From Micromonospora sp. M71_S20 (GTDB lineage: Bacteria; Actinomycetota; Actinomycetes; Mycobacteriales; Micromonosporaceae), in assembly GCF_003664255.1 (NCBI RefSeq), contig NZ_RCCV01000001.1:2356001-2420000 (forward strand): 64,000 nucleotides of DNA. Reading direction: 5' to 3'. The position numbers and the translations under genes were made by a program. The stretch's first letter is position 1. The number at the start of each line of letters is the position of its first letter. Shown here in pieces: positions 16,646 to 25,587 of the stretch. A model generated the notes under the pieces. That model was not told where the DNA came from, searched no databases, and worked only from the letters and a program-made list of their open reading frames with translations.

Positions 16646-17353
16646 TCAGCGGCCGAGGCCGGGACGCGCGCCCGGCGCGGTGGCGACGCCCCGCCCGCCG
16701 AGGTCGGCGCGGCGGCCCGCCTCGGCACCCGAGCCGAACCCGCCGCCGGCCAGCCGGCGCGGCGCGGCGGTACGCAGCCGTGGGTACACCTCGGCGACGC
16801 GGTGCTGGACCCGGTCCGACCGGTCGGCCAGGACCAGTGCCACCGAGGGCGCGCCCGCCTCGGCGACCGCCCCGGCCTCCGCCGCCCGGAGCCGCACCCC
16901 GATCACCTGGGCGAAACCGGCCAGCCAGGAGCGCCGGAAGGCGGCGACATGCGCGCCGGCCGGGACCTCGGCGCCGGCCAGCCCGTGGGCGGCCTGCACC
17001 AGCAGCGACGTGAAGAGCAACTCGACCCGTTCGAGGTCGCTGGCGAAGCCGAACAGGTGCATGGCGAAGCCGGCGCCCTCCCGGCGGCGGACGCAGCGGC
17101 AGCGCAGCGGATCGGCGACAGCGGCGAGCAGGCCGGCCTTGTCCCGGGCGTACGGGGCGACGACCTCGACCACCCGGTCGCCCACCGGGTCCGTGGCCGG
17201 ATCCCGGGCGGCCAGCAGCGCCCGGTCCACGCCGTAGCGGGCGATCAGCTCGGTCGCCTTGGCCGTGAACGCAGCCGACTCGGCGGGGGTGCAGGCCGGG
17301 TCCTCGGCCTGGGCCAGCAGCTTGCGCACCTTGCTGAGCATGGCGTCGGACAT
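16646..17353 (-). CDS. DUF2786 domain protein
   Basis: The N terminus (MLSKVRKLLAQAEDPACTPAE followed by SAAFTAKATELIARYGVDRALL) is the DUF2786 signature. A middle region with paired Cys (RCRC) and SDLERVELLFTSLLVQAAHGL follows. The last 35 residues are Gly/Ala/Arg-rich. The family is widespread in actinobacteria and phages and its function is not established. The gene lies next to another unknown gene on the same strand. Confidence 0.8.
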   Translation of the reverse strand: MSDAMLSKVRKLLAQAEDPACTPAESAAFTAKATELIARYGVDRALLAARDPATDPVGDRVVEVVAPYARDKAGLLAAVADPLRCRCVRRREGAGFAMHLFGFASDLERVELLFTSLLVQAAHGLAGAEVPAGAHVAAFRRSWLAGFAQVIGVRLRAAEAGAVAEAGAPSVALVLADRSDRVQHRVAEVYPRLRTAAPRRLAGGGFGSGAEAGRRADLGGRGVATAPGARPGLGR

Positions 17354-17453
17354 GCCCCTCAGCCTGTCACGGCGGACCGGCCCCGCCGCACCACGCCCGA
17401 CCGGCGGCCACCGGACGCCCCGGTGGTCCCGAGCCGACGAGCGGCACGACGGG

Positions 17454-17843
17454 TCAGTCGGCCCGGCTACGCAGCGTCGCCACGGTCGAGCCGGCGAGGG
17501 TGAGCAGGCACTCCGGCAGCAGCCCGTCGGCCGCCGCCGCCCCGAACAACGCCTCGCCGGTGTCGGCGTCGGCGTTGGCGTACGCGCTGACGAAGCGCGC
17601 CACCCAGCGGGTGTCGTAGCCCGCCTCGTCGATGCCGGGGAAGTCCAGCGCGCACGTGCCCGGCGGCACCGGCTCGCCGACCATCGTCGCGGCAAGACAC
17701 CAGGCCACCCCGTATGCGCCGGCCAGGCCGGACCGGTCGACGACCGCGTCGAAAGTCCCCGCCACCGCGTCGCCGTCCCCGGCCAGCGCCGAGCGGAGCA
17801 CGGCGGTCGCGTCGTCGAGCGTCTGCTGTGGTGAGTCCGTCAC
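17454..17843 (-). CDS. Hypothetical actinobacterial protein
   Basis: 129 residues, mostly helical and acidic (DGDAVAGTFDAVVDRSGLAGAYG, VARFVSAYANADADTGEALF), without membrane segment or signal peptide. I do not recognise a family. A GTG at 17843 gives the natural N terminus; a TTG at 17870 would add nine residues. It is followed by the DUF2786 gene after 100 bp and may be co-transcribed. Confidence 0.6.
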   Translation of the reverse strand: MTDSPQQTLDDATAVLRSALAGDGDAVAGTFDAVVDRSGLAGAYGVAWCLAATMVGEPVPPGTCALDFPGIDEAGYDTRWVARFVSAYANADADTGEALFGAAAADGLLPECLLTLAGSTVATLRSRAD

Positions 17844-17998
17844 CCACAGCACGGTAGAGGGAAGGGTCAAGCCACCCGACGGCGGTTACTTTCCGTAGTC
17901 AGGGCGGGCGACCTGCGGATTGAGCCGCATCCGTGGTCCCGCCGCACGGCCCAGCACGCTAATGTGCGCAGCGGACCTTCGCCGGAGGAAGGACGACC

Positions 17999-19348
17999 AT
18001 GTTCAAGTCACGCGCCTCGCGGGCGGCCACCCTGGCTGCCTGCGCGACGTTCCTGCTCGCCACGAGCGCCTGCGGGACCGAAGAGCCCGAGGAGGCGGCC
18101 ACCCAACAAGTGCGCCTCTACGGCACCGACGGCAACATGCTGAACTCGTACCCTGCCGAGCTGAAGGATCGCGCCAGCCTGGTCGACGGCATGAAGGGCA
18201 CCACGCCGCTCACGCCCCTGCCCGAGGACTTCAAGAACCGGCTCCGGTCCGTCGACCCGAAGCTGGGCGACTTCCTCTACTCCGCCGAGGCGTACGACGC
18301 GGTGGTGATCAGCGCGATCGCCGCCCAGCTCGCGGGCACGACGGATCCGGCCGCCATCGCAAAGCAGATCGTCGGGGTCACCAACGACGGGCAGCGCTGC
18401 GAACGGGTGGCGGAGTGCCTGACCCTGGCCCGCGCGGGGCAGGACGTGGAGTACCGCAGCGTCTCGCTGACCCGGGCCGGCTTCACCGACGCCGGCGAGC
18501 CGTCCACCGCGAGCTACGGCACGCTGCACTTCGACGGCCAGCGGCTCAACGACGGCAAGACGGAGTTCGTCGGGGCCGGGGACGAGTCGGCGGCGAGCAG
18601 CAAGGCCCCGCCGAAGGCGAAGAAGCAGCGCGGTGGCCGTACCGACCGCAGCGACGGCTCGCCGCTGGTCATGGGCGGGCTGCTGCCGCAGACCGGTGAC
18701 CTGGCCCTCGCGTACCCGCCGATCTCCGCCGGCACCAAGCTGGCGATCAGGGAGATCAACGCGGCGGGCGGGGTGCTCGGCGAGCCGGTGGTCTGGATCG
18801 ACGGCGACGACGGCACCAACCCGGCGGTCGCCAAGGCCACCGTGGCCCGGCACGTCGCGCGGAACGTCCACGTCATCATCGGCGCCGGCGCCTCCGGCAT
18901 CTCCCGCGCGGTGCTGCCCGACGTGGTGCGGGCCGGCAAGGTGCTGTTCGCCCCGTCGAACACCGACGCCAGCCTCACCGAGCTGGACGACAACGGCCTC
19001 TACTTCCGCACCGCCCCGCCGGACAGTCTCCAGGGCCGGGCGCTGGCCGACGTGATCCTCCGCGACGGCCCGCAGAAGATCGCCATCGTCGCCCGTAAGG
19101 ACTCCTACGGCGAGGGCCTCCAGGGCACCGTCCGGGCCGAACTGGAGCGGGCCGGCATCGGCGGCGACCGGCTCAAGCTGCTGACCTACGACCCGCCGGA
19201 GGACGCCAAGGCGAACCCGATCGACTTCGTCGCGGGCGCGAAGGAGATCAAGGACTTCGGCGCCGAGGCCGTGCTGATCATCGGCTTCGCCGAGTCTGCG
19301 CAGGTGATCCGGGCCCTCGCGGACGCCGGGGTCGAGATCCGGCACTGA
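17999..19348 (+). CDS. Substrate-binding lipoprotein of LivJ type with circularly permuted lobes
   Basis: A signal peptide ends near a lipobox-like ATSAC (C25). Residues 38-192 resemble the C-terminal half of branched-chain amino-acid-type binding proteins (LYGTDGNMLNS, VDPKLGDFLYSAEAYDAVVISA, the paired Cys of DGQRCERVAEC). A charged linker follows (193-221, SKAPPKAKKQRGG). Residues 223-449 resemble the N-terminal half (LVMGGLLPQTGDLA, AIREINAAGGVLG, YFRTAPPDSLQGR, IVARKDSYGEG) and end at VIRALADAGVEIRH, just where the first segment would continue in ordinary members. The order of halves is thus swapped. No permease or ATPase genes are adjacent. Ligand unknown. Confidence 0.8.
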   Translation: MFKSRASRAATLAACATFLLATSACGTEEPEEAATQQVRLYGTDGNMLNSYPAELKDRASLVDGMKGTTPLTPLPEDFKNRLRSVDPKLGDFLYSAEAYDAVVISAIAAQLAGTTDPAAIAKQIVGVTNDGQRCERVAECLTLARAGQDVEYRSVSLTRAGFTDAGEPSTASYGTLHFDGQRLNDGKTEFVGAGDESAASSKAPPKAKKQRGGRTDRSDGSPLVMGGLLPQTGDLALAYPPISAGTKLAIREINAAGGVLGEPVVWIDGDDGTNPAVAKATVARHVARNVHVIIGAGASGISRAVLPDVVRAGKVLFAPSNTDASLTELDDNGLYFRTAPPDSLQGRALADVILRDGPQKIAIVARKDSYGEGLQGTVRAELERAGIGGDRLKLLTYDPPEDAKANPIDFVAGAKEIKDFGAEAVLIIGFAESAQVIRALADAGVEIRH

Positions 19349-19365
19349 GCCACCACCCGTCGGAC

Positions 19366-19402
19366 ACGGACGGCCGCACCGGTGACCGGTGCGGCCGTCC
19401 GT
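19366..19402. terminator. Bidirectional terminator
   Basis: A perfect 17-bp stem (19366-19382 with 19386-19402) and 3-nt loop lie between the convergent binding-protein and enoyl-CoA hydratase genes. Confidence 0.88.
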
Positions 19403-19414
19403 TCGTCCGGGGCC

Positions 19415-20158
19415 TCAGCGGGGGCGTCGACGCTCCAGGAACTCGGTCATCCGCCGGTGCTTCTCCTCGTCCTCGAAGAGCACCGCCTGGCTGACGAGGT
19501 CGAGGTGCGGGTGCGCGGCGGCCGGCGCGTCGACCGCCAGCTTGGTCAGCCGCAGCGCCAGCGCCGATCCCTTCGCCATCTCGTCGAGCAGCCCGTGCGC
19601 CGTGGGCAGCAGCTCGCCGGGCTCGGCCACCACCCGGTTGACCAGCCCGATGCGCAGCGCCTCCTCGGCGTCCACCCGCCGGCCGGTGAAGAGCAGCTCC
19701 TTGGCGCGGGCCTCCCCGACCAGCGCCGGCAGCCGGTGGGTCGCACCCGCACCGGCCAGGATCCCCAGCCGGACCTCCGGCTGGCCGAACACCGCCCGCG
19801 CCGTGCAGACCCGCAGATCGCAGGCGTACGCCAGCTCGGCGCCCCCGCCCAGCGCGGGCCCGTCCACGGCCGCCACGGTCGGCATCGGCAGCGCCCGGAT
19901 CCGGGCGAAGGCCGCCGAGTTGATCGCCGCGAGGGCGTCCAGCCGACCCCGCTCGCGCAGCTGCCCGATGTCCGCCCCGCCGGCGAAGATCCCCTCGGTG
20001 CCGCCGGTGAGCAGCAGCAGGCGGGGCCGTGCCTCCAGGTCCGCGCAGACCTGGTGCAGCTCGGCGATCAGGTCGGCGTCGATGGCGTTGCGCTTCTCCG
20101 GCCGGTCGAGCGTCACCACCAGCCGGTCCGCGTACTCCTCGATCCGCAGCCCACTCAT
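19415..20158 (-). CDS. Enoyl-CoA hydratase/isomerase family protein
   Basis: Hydrates or isomerises enoyl-CoA thioesters. The 247-residue crotonase fold shows the oxyanion-hole segments GGTEGIFAGGADIGQL and AVDGPALGGGAELAYACDLR, then FGQPEVRLGILAGAGATHRLP. One of the two catalytic Glu positions appears as Ala or Gly (ILAGAG), while the QPE Glu remains, so exact chemistry is uncertain. Its ATG overlaps the upstream dehydrogenase stop (ATGA), indicating coupled translation and consecutive reactions. Confidence 0.88.
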   Translation of the reverse strand: MSGLRIEEYADRLVVTLDRPEKRNAIDADLIAELHQVCADLEARPRLLLLTGGTEGIFAGGADIGQLRERGRLDALAAINSAAFARIRALPMPTVAAVDGPALGGGAELAYACDLRVCTARAVFGQPEVRLGILAGAGATHRLPALVGEARAKELLFTGRRVDAEEALRIGLVNRVVAEPGELLPTAHGLLDEMAKGSALALRLTKLAVDAPAAAHPHLDLVSQAVLFEDEEKHRRMTEFLERRRPR

Positions 20159-21012
20159 GAGCGCACCCCGCCTTCCCAGCGGTAGAAGCCCTGGCCGGAC
20201 TTCTTGCCCAGGCGGCCGGCGGCCACCATCTCCGCCAGCAGCGGCGGCGGGGCGAACCGGTCCCCGTACGCGGCCTGGAGGGTGCGCGCGATGTCGAGCC
20301 GCACGTCCAGGCCGACGAGGTCGGTCAGCTCCAGCGGGCCGACCGGGTGCCGGTAACCGAGCACCATGGCCTTGTCGATGTCGGCGGGGCTGGCCACCCC
20401 GTCGGCGACCATCCGGATCGCTTCCAGCCCCAGGGTGACCCCGAGCCGGGAGGTGGCGAAGCCGGGCATGTCGCGTACGACGACGGGGTCCTTGCCCAGC
20501 CGGCCGGCGAGCGCGACGGCCGCCGCGGTGGTCTCCTCGGCGGTGGCCGGGCCGACCACGACCTCCAGCAGGGCCATCGCCCAGACCGGGTTGAAGAAGT
20601 GCAGCCCGAGGAAGCGTTCGGGCCGGGCCAGCCCTTCGGCCAGCGCGGCGATCGGGATGCTGGAGGTGTTGCTGCCCAGCAGCGCCGGCCGCAGCGCCTC
20701 GGCCTCGCGCAGCACCGCCCGCTTCAGGTCCGGCCGCTCCGGTACGGCCTCGACCACCACGGCCGGCTCCTCGGCGACCTCGGCGAGCCCCGAGCGCAGC
20801 GTCACCCGCTCCCGGTTCATCGCGGCCCGGTCGGCGTCCAGCTTGCCGCGCGCCACCGCCCTGTCCCACAGCTCCCCGAGCCGCTCGACGGCCGCCGCGC
20901 CCCGGGCCCGGTCCACCTCGACCAGCTCGACGGCGTGCCCGGCCCCGGCCGCCACGTACGCGATGCCGAGGCCCATCGTGCCGGCCCCGACGACGACAAA
21001 GCGGTCGCTCAT
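20155..21012 (-). CDS. 3-hydroxyacyl-CoA dehydrogenase (3-hydroxybutyryl-CoA dehydrogenase type)
   Basis: Oxidises 3-hydroxyacyl-CoA with NAD. The 285-residue protein begins with the nucleotide fold VVVGAGTMGLGIAYVAAGAGH. The catalytic segment GLHFFNPVWAMALLEVV contains the His of the family, SNTSSIP binds substrate, and a C-terminal helical domain ends in GRLGKKSGQGFYRW. The order dehydrogenase-hydratase with a 4-bp overlap defines a two-gene beta-oxidation operon. The pathway served (phenylacetate-like or short-chain acids) is not visible. Confidence 0.9.
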   Translation of the reverse strand: MSDRFVVVGAGTMGLGIAYVAAGAGHAVELVEVDRARGAAAVERLGELWDRAVARGKLDADRAAMNRERVTLRSGLAEVAEEPAVVVEAVPERPDLKRAVLREAEALRPALLGSNTSSIPIAALAEGLARPERFLGLHFFNPVWAMALLEVVVGPATAEETTAAAVALAGRLGKDPVVVRDMPGFATSRLGVTLGLEAIRMVADGVASPADIDKAMVLGYRHPVGPLELTDLVGLDVRLDIARTLQAAYGDRFAPPPLLAEMVAAGRLGKKSGQGFYRWEGGVRS

Positions 21013-21171
21013 GACGCCTCCCTGTCTCCGGTGGCGGGACGGGGTCGACCCGCGCCCCGCCGCCCGCTCCACTCGCTCATGGGCCGACCCTATGCAGCGG
21101 CGATCTTCCCGGCATGCGTGGGGGCGCGGAGGATCGGGTACCACGGCACCAACCGAGGGAAGGACGGCCAG

Positions 21172-21468
21172 ATGAGCCAGGCACCGGAGACCGCGCACGC
21201 CACGGACGCGGCGGAGACCGTGGAGACCCGCGGGGACGAGCGGGTCGACCTGCTGCGCGCCGACACCAACAACGACGGCCGCACCGACGTCTGGGTGGCC
21301 GACACCGACGGGGACGGCAAGCCCGACCTCTTCCAGTTCGACACCGACCACGACGGCAAGGTGGACATCACGATGGTCGACCTCGACGAGGACGGCACCC
21401 CCGACGAGGTGGTCGACGGCGACGGCGGCCTGCCGCCCGAGCAGCTCCCCCCGACCGTCCAGGTCTGA
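21172..21468 (+). CDS. Acidic DxDxDG-repeat (EF-hand-like) small protein
   Basis: 98 residues. Four calcium-loop-like motifs follow one another at about 13-residue spacing: DTNNDGRTD, DTDGDGKPD, DTDHDGKVD and DLDEDGTPD. There is no signal peptide, so the protein should be cytoplasmic unless exported otherwise. Such loops bind calcium in thrombospondin-type-3 or dockerin-like repeats; here they lack classical EF-hand helices. GAGGGAAGG precedes the ATG. Role unknown. Confidence 0.7.
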   Translation: MSQAPETAHATDAAETVETRGDERVDLLRADTNNDGRTDVWVADTDGDGKPDLFQFDTDHDGKVDITMVDLDEDGTPDEVVDGDGGLPPEQLPPTVQV

Positions 21469-21569
21469 CACCCGCGCCGGGTTCCCGCGTCCGGCGGGGA
21501 TCCGGCGTCGGCGTTCCGGGGCCGCCGGCCGAGGTCCACTCGGCCCCTGTCGCGGCCGGGGCCTTGCGG

Positions 21570-22349
21570 TCAGCCGGCGAGGCGGAGGGTGGCCAGGTAG
21601 TACGGCGCGTCCCGGTCGTCCACGTCGGTCAGTCGCCAGCCGCTGCCCCGGACCAGCTCGGCCAGCTCGTCCGGGGAGCAGACCAGGTAGTCGAACCACT
21701 CGGTGCCCAGCTCCCGGTAGCGCAGCCGCAGCCGGAGCTGCCCACCGAACCGGCCCCGGCGCCGGTTGCGCTCGTGGTAGCCGGTGTGCACCGGGTCCCG
21801 GGTGCCGTACGGGTCGGTGCCGTGGGCGATGACCTGTGCGCCGGGCCGGGCCAGCGCGGCCAACGCGGCCAGCAGCGCCGGCCCCCGGTCCCGCCCCTCC
21901 AGCAGGCCGACGTTGTTGCCGAGCAGCAGGAACGTGTCGTAGCGGCGGCCGTCCGCGACGTGCGCGTCGACCGTGCCGTGCACCAGGTCGCGTACGCCCC
22001 GGCGGCGGCAGACGGCCAGCGCCCCGGCCGAGGTGTCCAGCCCGGTGACGGGCACGCCCCGCTCCTGGAGCAGCAGCGCGATCCGGCCCGCCCCCACGCC
22101 GACGTCCAGGGTCGCGCCCCGGACCCGGTCGACGGCCCGGTGGTCGTACGGCTGCCAGTCCGCCGGCGGGTCCAGGTAGTGCGCGGCGGGCGCGCCGTTG
22201 ATGAGCCCGTCGTCCCGCTCGATGATCTCGATGACCGGTCGCGGCAGCCGCCCGCCGGCCAGCGGTCGGGGGCCGACCCCGGTGGCCACGGCGTACGCGT
22301 CGCGCAGCATCTCTCCGAACACGTCACCGATCCGTGGCTGTGCCGTCAC
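21570..22349 (-). CDS. Class I SAM-dependent methyltransferase
   Basis: Motif I is DVGVGAGRIALLLQERG, preceded by DHRAVDRVRGATL, and motif II lies in VTGLDTSAGALAVCRRRG. A FLLLGNNVGLL segment resembles motif IV. The C-terminal half (REL-GTEWFDYLVCSPDELAEL) is typical of small-molecule methyltransferases. The substrate cannot be told. The GTG at 22349 is chosen; another GTG three codons upstream is possible. Divergent from the PPOX gene with 54 bp between. Confidence 0.78.
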   Translation of the reverse strand: MTAQPRIGDVFGEMLRDAYAVATGVGPRPLAGGRLPRPVIEIIERDDGLINGAPAAHYLDPPADWQPYDHRAVDRVRGATLDVGVGAGRIALLLQERGVPVTGLDTSAGALAVCRRRGVRDLVHGTVDAHVADGRRYDTFLLLGNNVGLLEGRDRGPALLAALAALARPGAQVIAHGTDPYGTRDPVHTGYHERNRRRGRFGGQLRLRLRYRELGTEWFDYLVCSPDELAELVRGSGWRLTDVDDRDAPYYLATLRLAG

Positions 22350-22403
22350 GGGCTTCACGCTATCCGGCCGGTCAGTCAGCCGCACCGGTCGTATCCTGGC
22401 GGG

Positions 22404-22802
22404 GTGACCACCCTGGACCGCCTCGGCGCGGAGAAGTACATCCTGCTCACGACGTTTCGCAAGGACGGTCGGGCGGTGCCGACCCCGGTCTGGGCGGTGC
22501 GCGACGGCGACGCGCTCTGGGTGTGGTCGGCGGCGGACGCCGGCAAGGTGAAGCGGATCCGGCGCAGCGGCGACGTGACGGTGGCGCCGTGCGACGTCCG
22601 GGGCCGGCCGCACGGCGAGGCGGTCGCCGCCCACGCGACCCTCTGCGACGCGGCCGGCACGCGGCGGGTGCGTGAGCTGATCAAGCAGAAGTACCGGATG
22701 ATCGGCCGGCTCAGCCTGCTCGGCAGCCGCCTGCGTCGCGGCGAGAGCGGCACGGTCGGCATCAGGGTCGTCCTCGCGGACCGGCCGGCGGCCGGCGCCT
22801 GA
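22404..22802 (+). CDS. PPOX-class (F420-type) flavin/deazaflavin oxidoreductase
   Basis: A 132-residue split-barrel protein: LGAEKYILLTTFRKDGRAVPTPVWAV, WVWSAADAGKVKRIRRSGDVTVAPCD and RELIKQKYRMIGRLSLLGSRLRR. This matches the actinobacterial PPOX-class F420-dependent family, which reduces small substrates with F420 or binds flavin/biliverdin. The basic pocket residues (KVKRIRR) fit a phosphorylated cofactor. The GTG at 22404 starts just before the conserved domain. Confidence 0.82.
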   Translation: MTTLDRLGAEKYILLTTFRKDGRAVPTPVWAVRDGDALWVWSAADAGKVKRIRRSGDVTVAPCDVRGRPHGEAVAAHATLCDAAGTRRVRELIKQKYRMIGRLSLLGSRLRRGESGTVGIRVVLADRPAAGA

Positions 22803-22844
22803 TCCGCGCCCGCCGTCGCGTACGCGGGGCGGGGTCCGGACACG

Positions 22845-22879
22845 ACGGAGGGCGGCGGACCATGTCCGCCGCCCTCCGT
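22845..22879. terminator. Bidirectional terminator
   Basis: A perfect 16-bp stem (22845-22860 with 22864-22879) and 3-nt loop lie between the convergent PPOX and bldC genes. Confidence 0.88.
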
Positions 22880-22904
22880 TCACACCTGTTTGACTCCCGG
22901 TCGG

Positions 22905-23114
22905 TCAGTCCCCCTGGCGCTGCTGGGGAATCTGTCCCTGCAACAGGGCCCTGACCTCCGACTCCCGGTACCGACGGTGGCCACCCAGCGTGCGGATGGC
23001 GCTGAGCTTGCCCGCCTTGGCCCACCGGGTCACCGTCTTCGGGTCGACACGGAACATCGACGCCACCTCGGCCGGTGTGAGTAGCGGCTCTGGTTCGTGC
23101 GTTCGCGATGCCAT
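22905..23114 (-). CDS. bldC: Developmental regulator BldC (MerR-like DNA-binding protein)
   Basis: The 69-residue protein is essentially one winged-helix domain: LLTPAEVASMFRVDPKTVTRW, then KLSAIRTLGGHRRYRESEV. BldC proteins bind DNA as head-to-tail oligomers and delay entry into development in Streptomyces. GGAGGAG lies 7 nt before the ATG. Neighbouring vdh-type dehydrogenase, DUF3073 and purM-purF reproduce the Streptomyces gene order around bldC, which supports orthology. Confidence 0.93.
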   Translation of the reverse strand: MASRTHEPEPLLTPAEVASMFRVDPKTVTRWAKAGKLSAIRTLGGHRRYRESEVRALLQGQIPQQRQGD

Positions 23115-23365
23115 CGGTCACTCCTCCACATGTATAGACATCGGCCGGGGTCCCGCCGGCCGACGCGTCTCCCATGGTCCGGCTAGTCCCCGATGTCCGA
23201 CATGGGCCGAACGGCCGAACGTCCCTAGACGGACGGATGAACCATGCCCGATTTATGCGACTTTTACACGGCAGAAAGTACCTTATTCGGACTCATGATC
23301 ACGGTTCGTGATGCGTCGACTACGAACTCGCCTCGACTTGGGAGCGCTCCCTGGGCGATTTCGTA
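23115..23365. promoter_or_regulatory. bldC upstream region
   Basis: 251 bp without a gene. It is clearly more A+T-rich than its surroundings (for example 23230-23310, with TTTATG, TTTTACA and CTTATTC), as expected for a long control region of a developmental regulator. No single promoter could be assigned with confidence. Confidence 0.5.
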
Positions 23366-24205
23366 TCAGTTGCACCGTTCCAGCAACTGGATCGCCCGCC
23401 AGCGCGCGACCAGCCTGTCGTACGCCGCCGAGGCCTCCTCCGCCTCGCCGCGGGACAGCCCGGCGAGCCCGCTCGCCACCAGCTCGGGGGAGTCGTCGGC
23501 GGCCAGCGTCTCGTCCGACAGCAGCTCGACCAGGCCCCCGTAGTCCAGCTCCACCATCGAACGGGGGTGGAACTCCTCCAGCCAGCGGGCGGCCTCCTCG
23601 ACCGCCTCCGTGATCGGCGCGTCGCCGATCGACTTGCGCAGCACCGACAGGGCCCGCGACGAACGACGCCGCGCCTTGGAGATCTCCGTCCGGTAGCGCA
23701 GCGCCCGCCGCCCGGGGTGGGTCACGTGGTGCCGCTCCTCCGGGTCGAAGAGCACGAACCAGCGCAGCGGTACGCCCCACGTGGCGATCTGCTCGTGCAC
23801 GCGCGGCACGCCGTGCTCCAGCACCCGCGCCCCGCTGCGCCAGTCCTCCACCACGGCCTTCGCCTGACCGGCGAGCACCGGCGGGACGAAGGCGTCGGCC
23901 AGCACCGGCGGCACCCCGTCGCGCGCGCTCAACGCCGCCTCGGCCACCCGGATGCGCAGGTTCCACGGGCAGACCAGCAGGGCCTCGTCGGTCTCCAGGA
24001 CGTACGCCTCGTCCGGCAGGTCGGGCAGCCGGGTCCAGCCGGCGCCGAGCGCCTCCAGCACCGACGTCCGTTGCCGGCCCGGCCCCTCCACCGGCGCCAC
24101 CGCCCGCCCCTGCTCGACGTAGCGCCGCCAGTACGCCTGGCGGTCCCGGTCGAAGGCGGTCAGCGGCTCGTACACGCGCAGGTATGAAGCGAAGAGCGAC
24201 GGCAC
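23366..24205 (-). CDS. Conserved actinobacterial protein of unknown function
   Basis: 279 residues, cytoplasmic, no membrane span. The N terminus reads PSLFASYLRVYEPLTAFDRDRQAYW, the middle has CPWNLRIRVAEAAL and VPLRWFVLFDPEERH, and the C terminus is helical and acidic. Proteins of this type lie beside bldC in several actinomycetes; no enzymatic motif is evident. GTG start at 24205. It is divergent from the dehydrogenase gene across 172 bp. Confidence 0.75.
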   Translation of the reverse strand: MPSLFASYLRVYEPLTAFDRDRQAYWRRYVEQGRAVAPVEGPGRQRTSVLEALGAGWTRLPDLPDEAYVLETDEALLVCPWNLRIRVAEAALSARDGVPPVLADAFVPPVLAGQAKAVVEDWRSGARVLEHGVPRVHEQIATWGVPLRWFVLFDPEERHHVTHPGRRALRYRTEISKARRRSSRALSVLRKSIGDAPITEAVEEAARWLEEFHPRSMVELDYGGLVELLSDETLAADDSPELVASGLAGLSRGEAEEASAAYDRLVARWRAIQLLERCN

Positions 24206-24377
24206 GGCGCGATCCTCCCACGAATTGGAACTCGGCCGTCGCCGGCGGCACGATCACGCACGACGTGGGCGGCCGGACGGCGTCGGCCGATACTAGGCTC
24301 AGCGGCACCGGCAGCATCCCGCCGGCGGTCCACCGGTCCGCGTCCCACAAGGACGCACCCCACACCAGGAGCGAGTC

Positions 24378-25460
24378 ATGGGCGTATTCGCCACCACCGA
24401 AGACCCGGGATCCAGCGGTCACGAACAGGTCGTTTTCTGCCAGGACAAGCAGACCGGCCTCAAGGCGATCATCGGCATCTACTCCACCGCGCTCGGCCCC
24501 GCGCTCGGTGGGACCCGGTTCTACCCGTACGCCAGCGAGTCCGACGCCCTCGCCGACGTGCTCGACCTCTCCCGGGGCATGGCCTACAAGAACGCCATCG
24601 CCGGGCTGGACCTGGGCGGCGGCAAGGCGGTCATCTGGGGCGACCCGGAGCGGATCAAGAGCGAGGCGCTGCTGCGCGCGTACGGCCGCTTCGTGGAGTC
24701 CCTCGCCGGGCGCTACTACACCGCCTGCGACGTGGGCACCTACGTCGCCGACATGGACGTGATCGCCCGCGAGACCTCGTACGTCACGGGCCGCAGCGTC
24801 GAGCACGGCGGCGCCGGCGACTCCTCGATCCTCACCGCCTGGGGCGTGTTCCAGGGCATGCGGGCCGCGGCCGAGCACGTCTGGGGCGCCCCGACCCTCG
24901 CCGGTCGGCGGGTCGGCGTGGCCGGCCTGGGCAAGGTCGGCAAGTACCTCGTCGGGCACCTGATCGACGACGGCGCCGAGGTGGTCGCGACGGATGTCAA
25001 CCCGAAGGCCCTGGAGTGGGCGCGCGCCACCCACCCGCAGGTCGCGCTGCTCGACGACGCCGCCGCGCTGGTCGCCGCCGACATCGACGTGTACGCCCCG
25101 TGCGCGCTGAGTGGCGCGCTCAACGACGACACGGTGCCGGCGCTGCGCGCCAAGGTGGTCGCCGGCGCGGCCAACAACCAGCTCGCCCACTCCGGCATCG
25201 AGAAGCTCCTCGCCGACCGTGGCATCCTCTACGCCCCGGACTACGTCGTGAACGCCGGCGGCGTGATCCAGGTGGCGGACGAGATCGAGGGCTTCAACTT
25301 CGACCGGGCCAAGCTGCGCGCGACCCGGATCTACGACACCACCCGGGAGATCCTGCGACTGGCCGACGCCGAGGGCGTGCCGCCGGCGGTCGCGGCGGAC
25401 CGGCTGGCGGAGCGGCGGATGGCCGACGTCGGCCGGCTGCGCACGATCCACCTGCGCTGA
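24378..25460 (+). CDS. vdh: Leu/Val/Phe/Glu-family amino-acid dehydrogenase (probable valine dehydrogenase)
   Basis: Oxidative deamination of a branched-chain amino acid to the 2-oxo acid with NAD. The protein contains GGTRFYPY, the catalytic-Lys segment [19 protein letters not shown], the second Asp/Tyr region [21 protein letters not shown], and the nucleotide fold [21 protein letters not shown] followed by [12 protein letters not shown]. The 360-residue length is normal. GGAG precedes the ATG. In Streptomyces the enzyme in this chromosomal position supplies precursors for branched fatty acids and polyketides; that is the inferred role. Confidence 0.9.
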   Translation: MGVFATTEDPGSSGHEQVVFCQDKQTGLKAIIGIYSTALGPALGGTRFYPYASESDALADVLDLSRGMAYKNAIAGLDLGGGKAVIWGDPERIKSEALLRAYGRFVESLAGRYYTACDVGTYVADMDVIARETSYVTGRSVEHGGAGDSSILTAWGVFQGMRAAAEHVWGAPTLAGRRVGVAGLGKVGKYLVGHLIDDGAEVVATDVNPKALEWARATHPQVALLDDAAALVAADIDVYAPCALSGALNDDTVPALRAKVVAGAANNQLAHSGIEKLLADRGILYAPDYVVNAGGVIQVADEIEGFNFDRAKLRATRIYDTTREILRLADAEGVPPAVAADRLAERRMADVGRLRTIHLR

Positions 25461-25466
25461 GGGCCT

Positions 25467-25494
25467 CGGGGGCGGAGCGGCTGTTCCGCCCCCG
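25467..25494 (+). terminator. Terminator after vdh
   Basis: A perfect 10-bp stem (25467-25476 with 25485-25494) and 8-nt loop start 6 bp after the vdh stop. Confidence 0.8.
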
Positions 25495-25581
25495 GCCCCG
25501 GTGGGCGGCCCGTCCCGTTAGGGTGGTTTCACACAGTTTTGCCCGGTGTCACGGGCGCTCCCGGCGCCGCTCCTTACCGGG

Positions 25582-25587
25582 TACAAT
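25582..25587 (+). promoter_or_regulatory. Candidate -10 element upstream of the DUF3073 gene
   Basis: TACAAT, a near-consensus -10 hexamer rare in this GC-rich DNA, lies 160 bp upstream of the gene. A convincing -35 is not seen. The remaining 250-bp gap shows no other feature. Confidence 0.3.
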
